A stretch of 54,878 bases of DNA, from the NCBI GenBank assembly GCA_016281775.1, contig JAEEJH010000091.1, positions 1 through 54,878 of the forward strand, written 5' to 3'. Made by a program: the position numbers and the translations under genes. Positions 17,356-25,418 of this stretch are shown in pieces. Each line of letters opens with the position of its first letter. Positions within the stretch are counted from its first letter, which is position 1. This stretch comes from Clostridiales bacterium. GTDB taxonomy: Bacteria; Bacillota; Clostridia; Oscillospirales; CAG-272. The notes under the pieces were generated by a model. That model was not told the origin of the DNA, did no database searches, and saw only the letters and a list, made by a program, of their open reading frames with translations.

Positions 17356-18381
17356 ATGATATCATTTGAAAGCGATTATATAACCGGCGCGCATCCTTAC
17401 GTGCTGAGAAAAATGATCGAAACGAACGAGTCGGCGCAGCCGGGTTACGGCGCCGACGAATACTGCGAGAGCGCAAAACGAAAGATAAGAGAAGCCGTCG
17501 GTATCGACAGCGCGGACGTCGAATTCATAGCCGGCGGCACGCAGACGAACGCGATCGTGATCTCCACGATGCTTTCCGATCACGAGGGGGTTATCGCCGC
17601 CGTGACCGGCCACATCAACGCGCACGAAGCTGGAGCGATAGAATATACGGGTCACAAGGTCATACCTCTGCCGCATCGCAACGGCAAGATCGACCCGGTG
17701 CAGCTGCGGAAATATCTTGAAGACTATTACGCCGACGAGAGTTACGAGCACATGGTCTTTCCCGGTATGGTATATATCTCCCACCCGACCGAATACGGCA
17801 CGCTGTATACTAAAAAGGAACTTACGGAGCTTTCGGAAGTCTGCCGCAGGTACGGTATGCCGCTGTACCTTGACGGAGCGCGGCTCGCTTATGCGCTTAT
17901 GAGCAACAACACCGACGTGACGATTAACGATATCGCAAAACTCTGCGACGTATTTTACATCGGCGGTACGAAAGCCGGCGCTCTTTGCGGCGAGGCGGTC
18001 GTATTTACGAGAAACAACAAGCCGAAGCACTTTTTGACGAGCGTCAAAAAACGCGGCGCGCTGCTTGCAAAGGGCAGACTTCTCGGCGTTCAGTTCGACG
18101 CGCTGTTCACCGACGGACTGTTTTTCCGCATAGGCCGCCACGCGATAGAGAAAGCCGAAAGGCTGAAAAAGATCTTTTCGGATCACGGTATAAAAACGTT
18201 TATCGATTCAGACACGAATCAGCAGTTTCCGATACTCGATAACGAAAAGATGAGCGAACTGCGCAAAAAGATCGATTTCTGCTTCTGGGAAAAATACGAC
18301 GAAAATCACACCGTCGTCAGATTTGCAACGTGCTGGTCGACGACCGACGCCGACCTTGACGAGCTTGATAAAGCCCTTTGA
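17356..18381 (+). CDS. Low-specificity threonine aldolase / beta-eliminating lyase family (PLP)
   Basis: FESDYITGAHPYVLRKMIETNE...PGYGADEYCESAKRKIRE...TQTNAIVI...LDGARLAYAL...YIGGTKAGALCGEAVVF. Confidence 0.85.
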   Translation: MISFESDYITGAHPYVLRKMIETNESAQPGYGADEYCESAKRKIREAVGIDSADVEFIAGGTQTNAIVISTMLSDHEGVIAAVTGHINAHEAGAIEYTGHKVIPLPHRNGKIDPVQLRKYLEDYYADESYEHMVFPGMVYISHPTEYGTLYTKKELTELSEVCRRYGMPLYLDGARLAYALMSNNTDVTINDIAKLCDVFYIGGTKAGALCGEAVVFTRNNKPKHFLTSVKKRGALLAKGRLLGVQFDALFTDGLFFRIGRHAIEKAERLKKIFSDHGIKTFIDSDTNQQFPILDNEKMSELRKKIDFCFWEKYDENHTVVRFATCWSTTDADLDELDKAL

Positions 18382-18395
18382 CAAAGCATACGATC

Positions 18396-18438
18396 AAAGC
18401 CGTTTGATCCTTTGATTTGCGGATCAAACGGCTTTTTC
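18396..18438 (+). terminator. Rho-independent terminator of the deo operon
   Basis: aaagccgtttgatcc - 10 nt loop - ggatcaaacggctttttc. Confidence 0.85.
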
Positions 18439-18502
18439 TATTCACTCGGTTCGCCCGCGGACCGTACGTCATATGCGAAGCATACGTCACGTTCGCAGGT
18501 CG

Positions 18503-18770
18503 CATCATTTGACGCAAAGCGTCAAACATCATTCCTCCTCGCGCGCCCCCTCGATGAAATCGAGGAAACGGGGGAGGCAGAGGGGTTTGGGGAGATAGGA
18601 GGGCGGGGCTCCCCAAGCGGCGGTTTACCGCCGCACGGAAGTCGCATGGCGACACCTTATTCATTCGTCCCGAACGGGACGATCATCATGCGCGCAGCGC
18701 TCATCATGACGCAGTCTCATCATTTGACGCAAAGCGTCAAACATCATTCCTCCTCGCGCGCCCCCTCGAT
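18503..18770. repeat. Duplicated intergenic repeat (exact 53-bp direct repeat at 18503-18555 and 18718-18770)
   Basis: catcatttgacgcaaagcgtcaaacatcattcctcctcgcgcgccccctcgat present twice, followed by related hairpin-rich GC segments to ~18920. Confidence 0.85.
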
Positions 18771-18960
18771 CACAGATCGAGGATTAGGGGGGAGGCAGAG
18801 GGTTCCCGGGGTTCCCCGAAAAAGCGATTTAGCTTTTTTGGGGGTTCACGGTTCACGGGTTTGGGGAGATAGGAGGGCGGGGGCTCTCCAAGGGCGGCGA
18901 AGCCGCGCCTATGTCGCGCGGCGAACCTCCGATACCGTTTTTCGCCGCCGGCGATTATAA

Positions 18961-18992
18961 TAAAAACGCTTCATTCTGTATCGAATGAAGCG
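18961..18992 (-). terminator. Terminator of the leftward glycosyltransferase operon
   Basis: cgcttcattc-tgtatc-gaatgaagcg hairpin; minus-strand T-run from taaaaa. Confidence 0.75.
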
Positions 18993-18999
18993 CTTACGG

Positions 19000-20334
19000 T
19001 CATTTACTCTGTTTGCCGGTATCGTTGACGTGGTCGAACGTCGTCTGGTCGCTGTGGGGTATCGGTTTCCAACCGAGGTTGCGTAAGAAGAACGCCTGTA
19101 CGTCCATTATGCACTGGACGCCGAGGAACAGCGGCCAGGTCAGTGTGATCAGTATTTTATGCAGCAGACTTACGTTTTTGATCCTTTTACGTTCGGCTAT
19201 GAATATGATGATCGCGCCGAGCGCGGTGAAAACGTAGGAAGCTATAAGATACCGCAGCCATACGAACAGCAGTCCGTTCGAACGGATCAGATCCGTCGAT
19301 TCTATGAATATCTGATACAGACTCGACGACCGGTCGATCAGCGGCGCGGTCAGCAGCAGTATGATCTGAAGGACCTGCAGAATCACGTACATCAGAGGCG
19401 AGGGCAGTATGTAAGCCGTTATATCGTATACCGATACTCTGTGTTTCGTATCTTTGGCAAACAGCTTTTTGACCATATCCTTGAATCGGGAATAGAATAC
19501 GAGCAGATGCCCTCTCGCCCAGCGGACACGCTGACGCCACATTATGTGAAGCGAAGTCGGCTGTTCGTCGTAGAATACCGCGGCGTCGCAGTAGCGGATG
19601 CTGTGGTCGCGTATCAGCTGATCCGCGGTGAATTCCCAGTCTTCGGCAAGCGAAACGTAATGCCAGCCGTCTTTTACTATATTCGAATTTATCAGATATC
19701 CCGTTCCCTGCACTCTCGTGGAACAGCCGGTGACGGTCCTGCCGCGGCTCTCGAACCGGCAGCCTACGGTGAAATACATACCGTACAGACCGGATATCAG
19801 GTTCGCGCCGAAGTTCTTGGAATTTCTGTAAGAGGTGATGACGCATTCTCTGCCGTAATACTCAAAAGCGTCGTTCATCTTTGAAAAATAGTCTTTATCG
19901 AGTATATTGTCGGCGTTGAAGAGGAAGAAACCGTCGAAATTCTGTGTGCCGTAATCTTCTTCGATACGTGAAAACAGGTACCGGAACGCATAACCCATCG
20001 TATTTTCTTCGGGGTTATTGTATTCGTAAACGTGCACGCCGTATTTTCTCGCCGCGTCGGCGGTTTTGTCGGAACAGTTGTGAGCTATAACGAAGATCTC
20101 GAGCTTATCCTGCGGATAATTGTTTTTCTGTATGCTTTCGATCAGGCCGGTGACGACCGATTCTTCGTTCCTTGCCGGGATTATCAGCCCGAATCTGTTT
20201 TTCTTTTCCGCTTCGGGGTACGTTTTTTTACTGAAAAGGCCTATGATCGCGTAAACGATAAAATGTATAAGTAAGGCGCCAAGCACGGTAGTGATTATAC
20301 TGAAAACCAACCGAACAACGTCTGGATAATTCAT
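19000..20334 (-). CDS. Family 2 glycosyltransferase, membrane-associated
   Basis: GLIIPARNEESVVTGLIESIQKNNYPQDKLEIFVIAHNCSDKTADAA..., FNADNILDKDY, RVRWARGH (QxxRW-like), several TM helices. Confidence 0.85.
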   Translation of the reverse strand: MNYPDVVRLVFSIITTVLGALLIHFIVYAIIGLFSKKTYPEAEKKNRFGLIIPARNEESVVTGLIESIQKNNYPQDKLEIFVIAHNCSDKTADAARKYGVHVYEYNNPEENTMGYAFRYLFSRIEEDYGTQNFDGFFLFNADNILDKDYFSKMNDAFEYYGRECVITSYRNSKNFGANLISGLYGMYFTVGCRFESRGRTVTGCSTRVQGTGYLINSNIVKDGWHYVSLAEDWEFTADQLIRDHSIRYCDAAVFYDEQPTSLHIMWRQRVRWARGHLLVFYSRFKDMVKKLFAKDTKHRVSVYDITAYILPSPLMYVILQVLQIILLLTAPLIDRSSSLYQIFIESTDLIRSNGLLFVWLRYLIASYVFTALGAIIIFIAERKRIKNVSLLHKILITLTWPLFLGVQCIMDVQAFFLRNLGWKPIPHSDQTTFDHVNDTGKQSK

Positions 20335-20354
20335 CTCTTTTTTCCTTTATAAAT

Positions 20355-21512
20355 TTATTCCCGGAGTTCCGGATATACCTCGGTGATTTTTTCCCACAGC
20401 ACGTCCGCCGCTTTTTCAGAACCGAAATGGGCGTGATATTCTCTCGCCGCCTTGCGGTACGGTTCAAGCAACGCGGGATCTTCTGCGAATTTCACGATCA
20501 TCTCTACGGTTTTTTCGGGGTCGAGCTGTTTCATCGCCGAGCCGACCGTGTTTATATAATGATCCGCTATATTCCATTCAATGACCGTCGAACAGTTCGT
20601 GACTATCGCGGGATTGCCGAAGAACGTCGATTCGGCTATGATATTGCCGCTTTTGCCGCAGAACAGATCGGACGCCGCCTCGAGCTCGAGTATTTTTTCC
20701 GTAAACATATACGGCACGAATGTGATCTCGTCGGTTGGATGCAGCGTTTTGAAATAATTGAAGAGCTTTTCGTTCTTGCCGCATACCGGTATGACCGTGA
20801 CGGGTATGTGCAGTTTTACGATCTTTTTGCAGATCGCCGCCATTTTGCCGATACCGTAGCCGCCTTCCGCCAAAACGACGGTGAACTTGTCTTCGGGCAG
20901 CCCGAGTTTTCTGCGAAGCTCTTTTTTATCGCGGCTGATGCCGAACGCCTCGTTTCTTATGAGGAACGGAACGTATTTCAGGTTGTTTACGTTGAGTTTT
21001 TTATCTCGCAGACCTTTCTGATAACCGTAAGGCATGCTTATCATACTGAGGTCGCAGTGATATCTGAAAAGCTGGTTGAGCGTCGCGTCGGGGCAGTACA
21101 TTACGGTGAGCGGCTTTTTCTCAAGCCTTTCGGCGTAGTAGTTCGACGCCCAGTGCGTGCTGAACACGACGTCGGGTTCAAGCTCGCGCATATGCCTGAT
21201 CCCCTCTTTGCAGGCTATCGGCGAAAACAGGCGCATGGTTATAAACGTGGAAAGATGCGAACCTATCATATCGGATCCGCCGGAGAGAAACCAGCCGATC
21301 GCGGGATTGCGGTTATATATCCTAACCTGCTTCGATATCATCTGCTCGTATTTTTTCAAATGAGGTTCGCCGGTCTCGGTAAAGAATTTCGACGATACGA
21401 CTTCGACTTTGTCGCCGTACTTTTCTCTGAAAGTCTGGTCTATGGATTTCATAGGCATGATATGACCGAATCCGGCTTCGACGTACGGAAATAGTACTCT
21501 TATTTTTTTCAA
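20355..21512 (-). CDS. MurG/MGDG-synthase-like glycosyltransferase (GT28 type)
   Basis: VLFPYVEAGFGHIMPMKSIDQTF...DVVFSTHWASNYYAERL...VVLAEGGYGIGKM...LFCGKSGNIIAESTFFGNPAIVT. Confidence 0.75.
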   Translation of the reverse strand: MKKIRVLFPYVEAGFGHIMPMKSIDQTFREKYGDKVEVVSSKFFTETGEPHLKKYEQMISKQVRIYNRNPAIGWFLSGGSDMIGSHLSTFITMRLFSPIACKEGIRHMRELEPDVVFSTHWASNYYAERLEKKPLTVMYCPDATLNQLFRYHCDLSMISMPYGYQKGLRDKKLNVNNLKYVPFLIRNEAFGISRDKKELRRKLGLPEDKFTVVLAEGGYGIGKMAAICKKIVKLHIPVTVIPVCGKNEKLFNYFKTLHPTDEITFVPYMFTEKILELEAASDLFCGKSGNIIAESTFFGNPAIVTNCSTVIEWNIADHYINTVGSAMKQLDPEKTVEMIVKFAEDPALLEPYRKAAREYHAHFGSEKAADVLWEKITEVYPELRE

Positions 21513-21759
21513 CCGTTTCCCTCGCTTTCAACATTTTTGCCGCAGAAAACCCTTACCGCGCAAAATGCGGCAACCGGTTTTCACGTTAAAATCCGAAAAC
21601 AACGAATTTTGAACTATTTTGTTTTTTTTATTGTACCACATAAAAATCTTTTTGTCAATCGGTTTTTGTTTTTCTCTGAAAATCTTTTCGTTTTTTCTCA
21701 AAAAAGCGTTTTTGCCGTTTATATTTTATTTTTTGAAATTTATTTTTCTATTTTCTGAC

Positions 21760-21788
21760 TTGAAAATTCATAAAAGCCGTGATATAAT
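21760..21788 (+). promoter_or_regulatory. Sigma-A-type promoter upstream of the acyltransferase gene
   Basis: TTGAAA - 17 bp - TATAAT. Confidence 0.6.
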
Positions 21789-21833
21789 TTATATAATATC
21801 TTACGAAAATCAATTCTATATCAATGTAAACGT

Positions 21834-23042
21834 ATGGGTAAGAAAACATGGATCAAGCCGCATCACAAAACGGTGCGCAACACGGCTAACGTTCTGTTCG
21901 GGCCGTTCGTAAAACTGAAATATAACGTCAGACCGGAAAAATTCGACGTCTCGGACAAACAGCCGTACCTGATACTGTATAACCATCAGACGCCGTTCGA
22001 TCAGTTTTTTGTCGGCATATCGTTCGACACGCCGATCTACTACGTAGCCTCGGAGGATATTTTTTCAAACGGCTTCGTTTCGGAACTGATACGCAAGCTC
22101 GTCGCGCCGATACCGATAGCGAAAGGGACTAACGACGCCGGATCAATACTTAAGTGCATCCGTGTGGCGAGAGAGGGCGGCACGATCGCAATGGCTCCCG
22201 AAGGCAACCGGACTTACAGCGGCAGGACCGGGCACATGGCGGAAGCCGTCGTACCTCTCGCGCGGAAACTCGGTCTGCCGATAGCGCTCTACCGTATCGA
22301 AGGCGGATACGGCAAAAACCCGAGATGGAGCGACAAAGTGCGGCGCGGTAAAATGAGGGCGTACGTTTACGGCGTGATCAAGCCGGAAGAATACGGCGCT
22401 ATGACCGACGCCGAGATGTTCGGGCGGATCAAAGAAGGGCTTTACGTCGACGAAAACCGCGACACGGGCGTTTACGGATCGAACAGACGCGCCGAATATA
22501 TCGAAAGAGCCATATACGTCTGCCCGTTCTGCGGTCTGTCGGAATTCAGAAGCAAGGGCAATTTCGTCACCTGCGAAAAATGCGGCAGAAAGATCGAATA
22601 CCGCGCGGACAAAAAGTTAAAGGGAGTCGGTTTCGACTTTCCGTTCGAATACTTCGGCCAGTGGTACGACTACCAGAACGGATTCATACTGGGTCTCGAT
22701 CCTTCCGATTACACAACCGAGCCGTTATATACGGACAAAGTCGATATATACGAGGTAGAACTCTATAAAAGAAAAAAGCCGTTTATGAAAGGCGCGGAGC
22801 TTTCTCTGTACGGCGACCGTGCGGTCATGAGCGGCAAAGGAGCGGAACCCGTTGTGATACCGTTTTCGGCAATGACGTCGGCCGCCGTGCTCGGCAGGAA
22901 CAAGCTCAATATTTACCGTAGCGGTACCGTGTACCAGATCAAAGGCGGCAAACGGTTCAACGCGCTGAAATATATGAATTTCTATTATCTCTATATAAAT
23001 AAAGAGAAGGACAGCGAAAATGGAGAATTTCTGGGACTTTAA
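21834..23042 (+). CDS. PlsC-like 1-acylglycerol-3-phosphate acyltransferase with C-terminal zinc-ribbon region
   Basis: LILYNHQTPFDQF (HX4D-like), GGTIAMAPEGNRTYSGR; CPFCGLSEFRSKGNFVTCEKCG zinc ribbon. Confidence 0.8.
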   Translation: MGKKTWIKPHHKTVRNTANVLFGPFVKLKYNVRPEKFDVSDKQPYLILYNHQTPFDQFFVGISFDTPIYYVASEDIFSNGFVSELIRKLVAPIPIAKGTNDAGSILKCIRVAREGGTIAMAPEGNRTYSGRTGHMAEAVVPLARKLGLPIALYRIEGGYGKNPRWSDKVRRGKMRAYVYGVIKPEEYGAMTDAEMFGRIKEGLYVDENRDTGVYGSNRRAEYIERAIYVCPFCGLSEFRSKGNFVTCEKCGRKIEYRADKKLKGVGFDFPFEYFGQWYDYQNGFILGLDPSDYTTEPLYTDKVDIYEVELYKRKKPFMKGAELSLYGDRAVMSGKGAEPVVIPFSAMTSAAVLGRNKLNIYRSGTVYQIKGGKRFNALKYMNFYYLYINKEKDSENGEFLGL

Positions 23043-24426
23043 CGTATGGAGCAGTTTCAACATAGTGGGCGTTTTACTGCTCAGCCTGCTCATTGCGAAT
23101 ATACTGCGGCGTTCGATTCCGTTTCTGCGGAAATCGCTCATACCCGCCTCGGTCCTCGGCGGCGCTCTTCTGATGATAACGGAGGGGATATACAAAGCGG
23201 TAACCGGCGACGTAATATTCGACACGGCTTTCTTCGGCGGAAACGGCACCGCGGCTCTTGAAATAATAACGTACCACTGCCTCGCGCTCGGTTTCATCGC
23301 TTCGGCGTTCAAAACGACGAAGAGCAAACTTACGAAAAAGAGAGTTTCGGAGATCTTCAATACCGGCGTGACTACGGTTTCCACGTACATACTGCAGGGC
23401 ATTTTCGGTCTTGCGATATCGGTCGTCGCGGCTCTTCTCGTTTCCGGCTTCTTTTCGGGCGCGGGAGTGCTTTTGCCGTTCGGCTACGGTCAGGGCACCG
23501 GTCAGGCGCTCAACTACGGCGGCATTTTCGAAGCCGATTACGGTTTTGAAGGCGGCAAGAGCTTCGGCCTTACGATAGCCGCGCTCGGTTTTCTCTGCGC
23601 GAGCATCGGCGGCGTCATCCACCTCAACATAATGAAAAAGCTCGGCAGGATAAAGACACGCGACGGCGACCACAAAGCGATGTATTCGGAAGAAATAGAT
23701 TCCGAAAACGAGATACCCATGCAGGAAAGCATAGACAAACTCACGATACAGATCGCTCTGATCGCGGCCGCGTATACGCTGACTTACCTGATCATGTCCG
23801 GTCTCGGCGCGCTTCTGCCCGGTATGAAATCGGTGATCTTCGGCTTCAACTTCCTGCTCGGCGTGCTCTCGGCGACTCTCATAAAGCTGCTTTTGAATTT
23901 CCTGCGCAAAAAGAATATCATCAAAAAAGAATACACGAATAACTTTCTTATGACGCGTACGAGCAACTTTTTCTTCGACCTTATGGTCGTCGCCGGCATA
24001 GCGGCGATAAGGCTCGGCGCTTTGCAAAACTACTGGGGCATCATTCTGATAATGGGCTTCGTCGGAATGGTGATAACGTATCTATATAACCATTTTGTTG
24101 CAAAAAAACTGTTCCCCGAATATCAGGAAGAGCAGTTTCTCATGATGTACGGCATGCTCACGGGTACGGCGAGCACCGGTATAATACTTCTGCGTGAGGC
24201 TGACGGCGAATTCGAAACGCCGGCGGCTGACAATATGGTATATCAGAACTTCCCGGCGATCGTATTCGGTTTTCCGATGATGCTGCTCGCAACGCTCGCG
24301 GGCACCAGACCGGTTTTGACGCTCATAATACTGATCGTGTTTTTCGCCGTTATGAACGTCATTCTTTTCAGAAGCAGGATATTTAAATTCAAGAAAAAAG
24401 AGGAACAGAAAGATGAGCAGCTTTGA
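23020..24426 (+). CDS. Sodium/glutamate symporter-like (GltS family) membrane protein
   Basis: LLLSLLIANILRRSIPFLRKSLIPASVLGGALLM...FGYGQGTGQALNYGG...LMMYGMLTGTASTGIILLREAD. Confidence 0.75.
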   Translation: MENFWDFNVWSSFNIVGVLLLSLLIANILRRSIPFLRKSLIPASVLGGALLMITEGIYKAVTGDVIFDTAFFGGNGTAALEIITYHCLALGFIASAFKTTKSKLTKKRVSEIFNTGVTTVSTYILQGIFGLAISVVAALLVSGFFSGAGVLLPFGYGQGTGQALNYGGIFEADYGFEGGKSFGLTIAALGFLCASIGGVIHLNIMKKLGRIKTRDGDHKAMYSEEIDSENEIPMQESIDKLTIQIALIAAAYTLTYLIMSGLGALLPGMKSVIFGFNFLLGVLSATLIKLLLNFLRKKNIIKKEYTNNFLMTRTSNFFFDLMVVAGIAAIRLGALQNYWGIILIMGFVGMVITYLYNHFVAKKLFPEYQEEQFLMMYGMLTGTASTGIILLREADGEFETPAADNMVYQNFPAIVFGFPMMLLATLAGTRPVLTLIILIVFFAVMNVILFRSRIFKFKKKEEQKDEQL

Positions 24427-25345
24427 GAATTTGAGGATCGTTGACAACTTCTACCAGACGTCGTTGTTTTTCCCGATGCCTACGGTCATAATAAGCACGC
24501 TGTGCGACGACGGGATGACATCGCTCGGTCCGTATTCGCTCGTTCAGCCGTACTACGTCGCCGGCAAGGATTATTACGCCATGCTCCTTTGCTGCCGCAA
24601 TTCGTCGAACACGGCGCAGAATATTCTTAAAAACGGCAAATGCGCGCTCAACTTCATAAGCGACGATCCGAAGATGTTCAAAGAGGCGGTGAAACTCTCG
24701 TGGCCGGGCGACAAACCCGAAGAAAAAATGCCGAAATGCAATTTCCGCCGCGAAAAGAGTCTCATCGAAGAAGAAACCGGCGAAAAGCGCCCCGAGGTGC
24801 TTACAGACGCGATCGAGGTCATAGAATGCACGTGGATGAGAGAACTTGACGGAGCCGGCAAAGACCTGCCGGGAGAGCTGAACGGCTATGAGGGACCTTA
24901 TCACGACTTCAACGGCATAACGAGCAAATTCGGCGCGCACTTCATTCTTCGCGTTGACAAAATACTCATGAAAAAGAAATACAGAGACGCGATAATCAAC
25001 GGCGTCAGAGCTCAGGACTTCCCCGCTCTGCCGGTCGATTACGGCTACCGCGATTCGAAAAACTTCTGGTTTCACAGAAAGGCGCGTATGAGAGCGGAAC
25101 TTCTGCAGATGCGTCAGGCGACTCTCGAGTCGGTCAGATACGCCGCCGACAGAGCCGACGACAAGGTCAAATTCACAGACGGCGCTCTCAAGACCGTTCT
25201 CGGCGTGCCGCGCGTATTTCTGCCGCTCGTTCTGAAAGGCTGCGTGAGCTGGGCGAAAGAAAACAACGTCGAGCTCATAACCGAAGAACACATGAAGATC
25301 ATTAACGACAAAAGAGCAAAAGAAAAAGAGAAGGGTAAAAAATAA
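24413..25345 (+). CDS. Flavin reductase-like (FMN-binding split-barrel) protein
   Basis: PMPTVIISTLCDDGMTSLGPYSLVQPYYVAGKDYYAMLLCCRNSSNTAQNILKNGKCALNFISDD resembles flavoprotein split-barrel N-terminus. Confidence 0.55.
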   Translation: MSSFENLRIVDNFYQTSLFFPMPTVIISTLCDDGMTSLGPYSLVQPYYVAGKDYYAMLLCCRNSSNTAQNILKNGKCALNFISDDPKMFKEAVKLSWPGDKPEEKMPKCNFRREKSLIEEETGEKRPEVLTDAIEVIECTWMRELDGAGKDLPGELNGYEGPYHDFNGITSKFGAHFILRVDKILMKKKYRDAIINGVRAQDFPALPVDYGYRDSKNFWFHRKARMRAELLQMRQATLESVRYAADRADDKVKFTDGALKTVLGVPRVFLPLVLKGCVSWAKENNVELITEEHMKIINDKRAKEKEKGKK

Positions 25346-25375
25346 CAGCGGCGCCGATAACGCCGATGAAATGAC

Positions 25376-25401
25376 AAAGGACTGCCGGCAGGCAGTCCTT
25401 T
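25376..25401. terminator. Bidirectional terminator between convergent genes
   Basis: aaaggactgcc-ggca-ggcagtccttt. Confidence 0.8.
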
Positions 25402-25418
25402 ATTCTGCGTCTCGTTTT

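Noticed and set aside
18412-18960. 182-aa ORF in the intergenic region after the threonine aldolase gene
   Set aside because: Low-complexity translation of the GC-rich hairpin repeat (SRAP/GGRG-type), no protein features.
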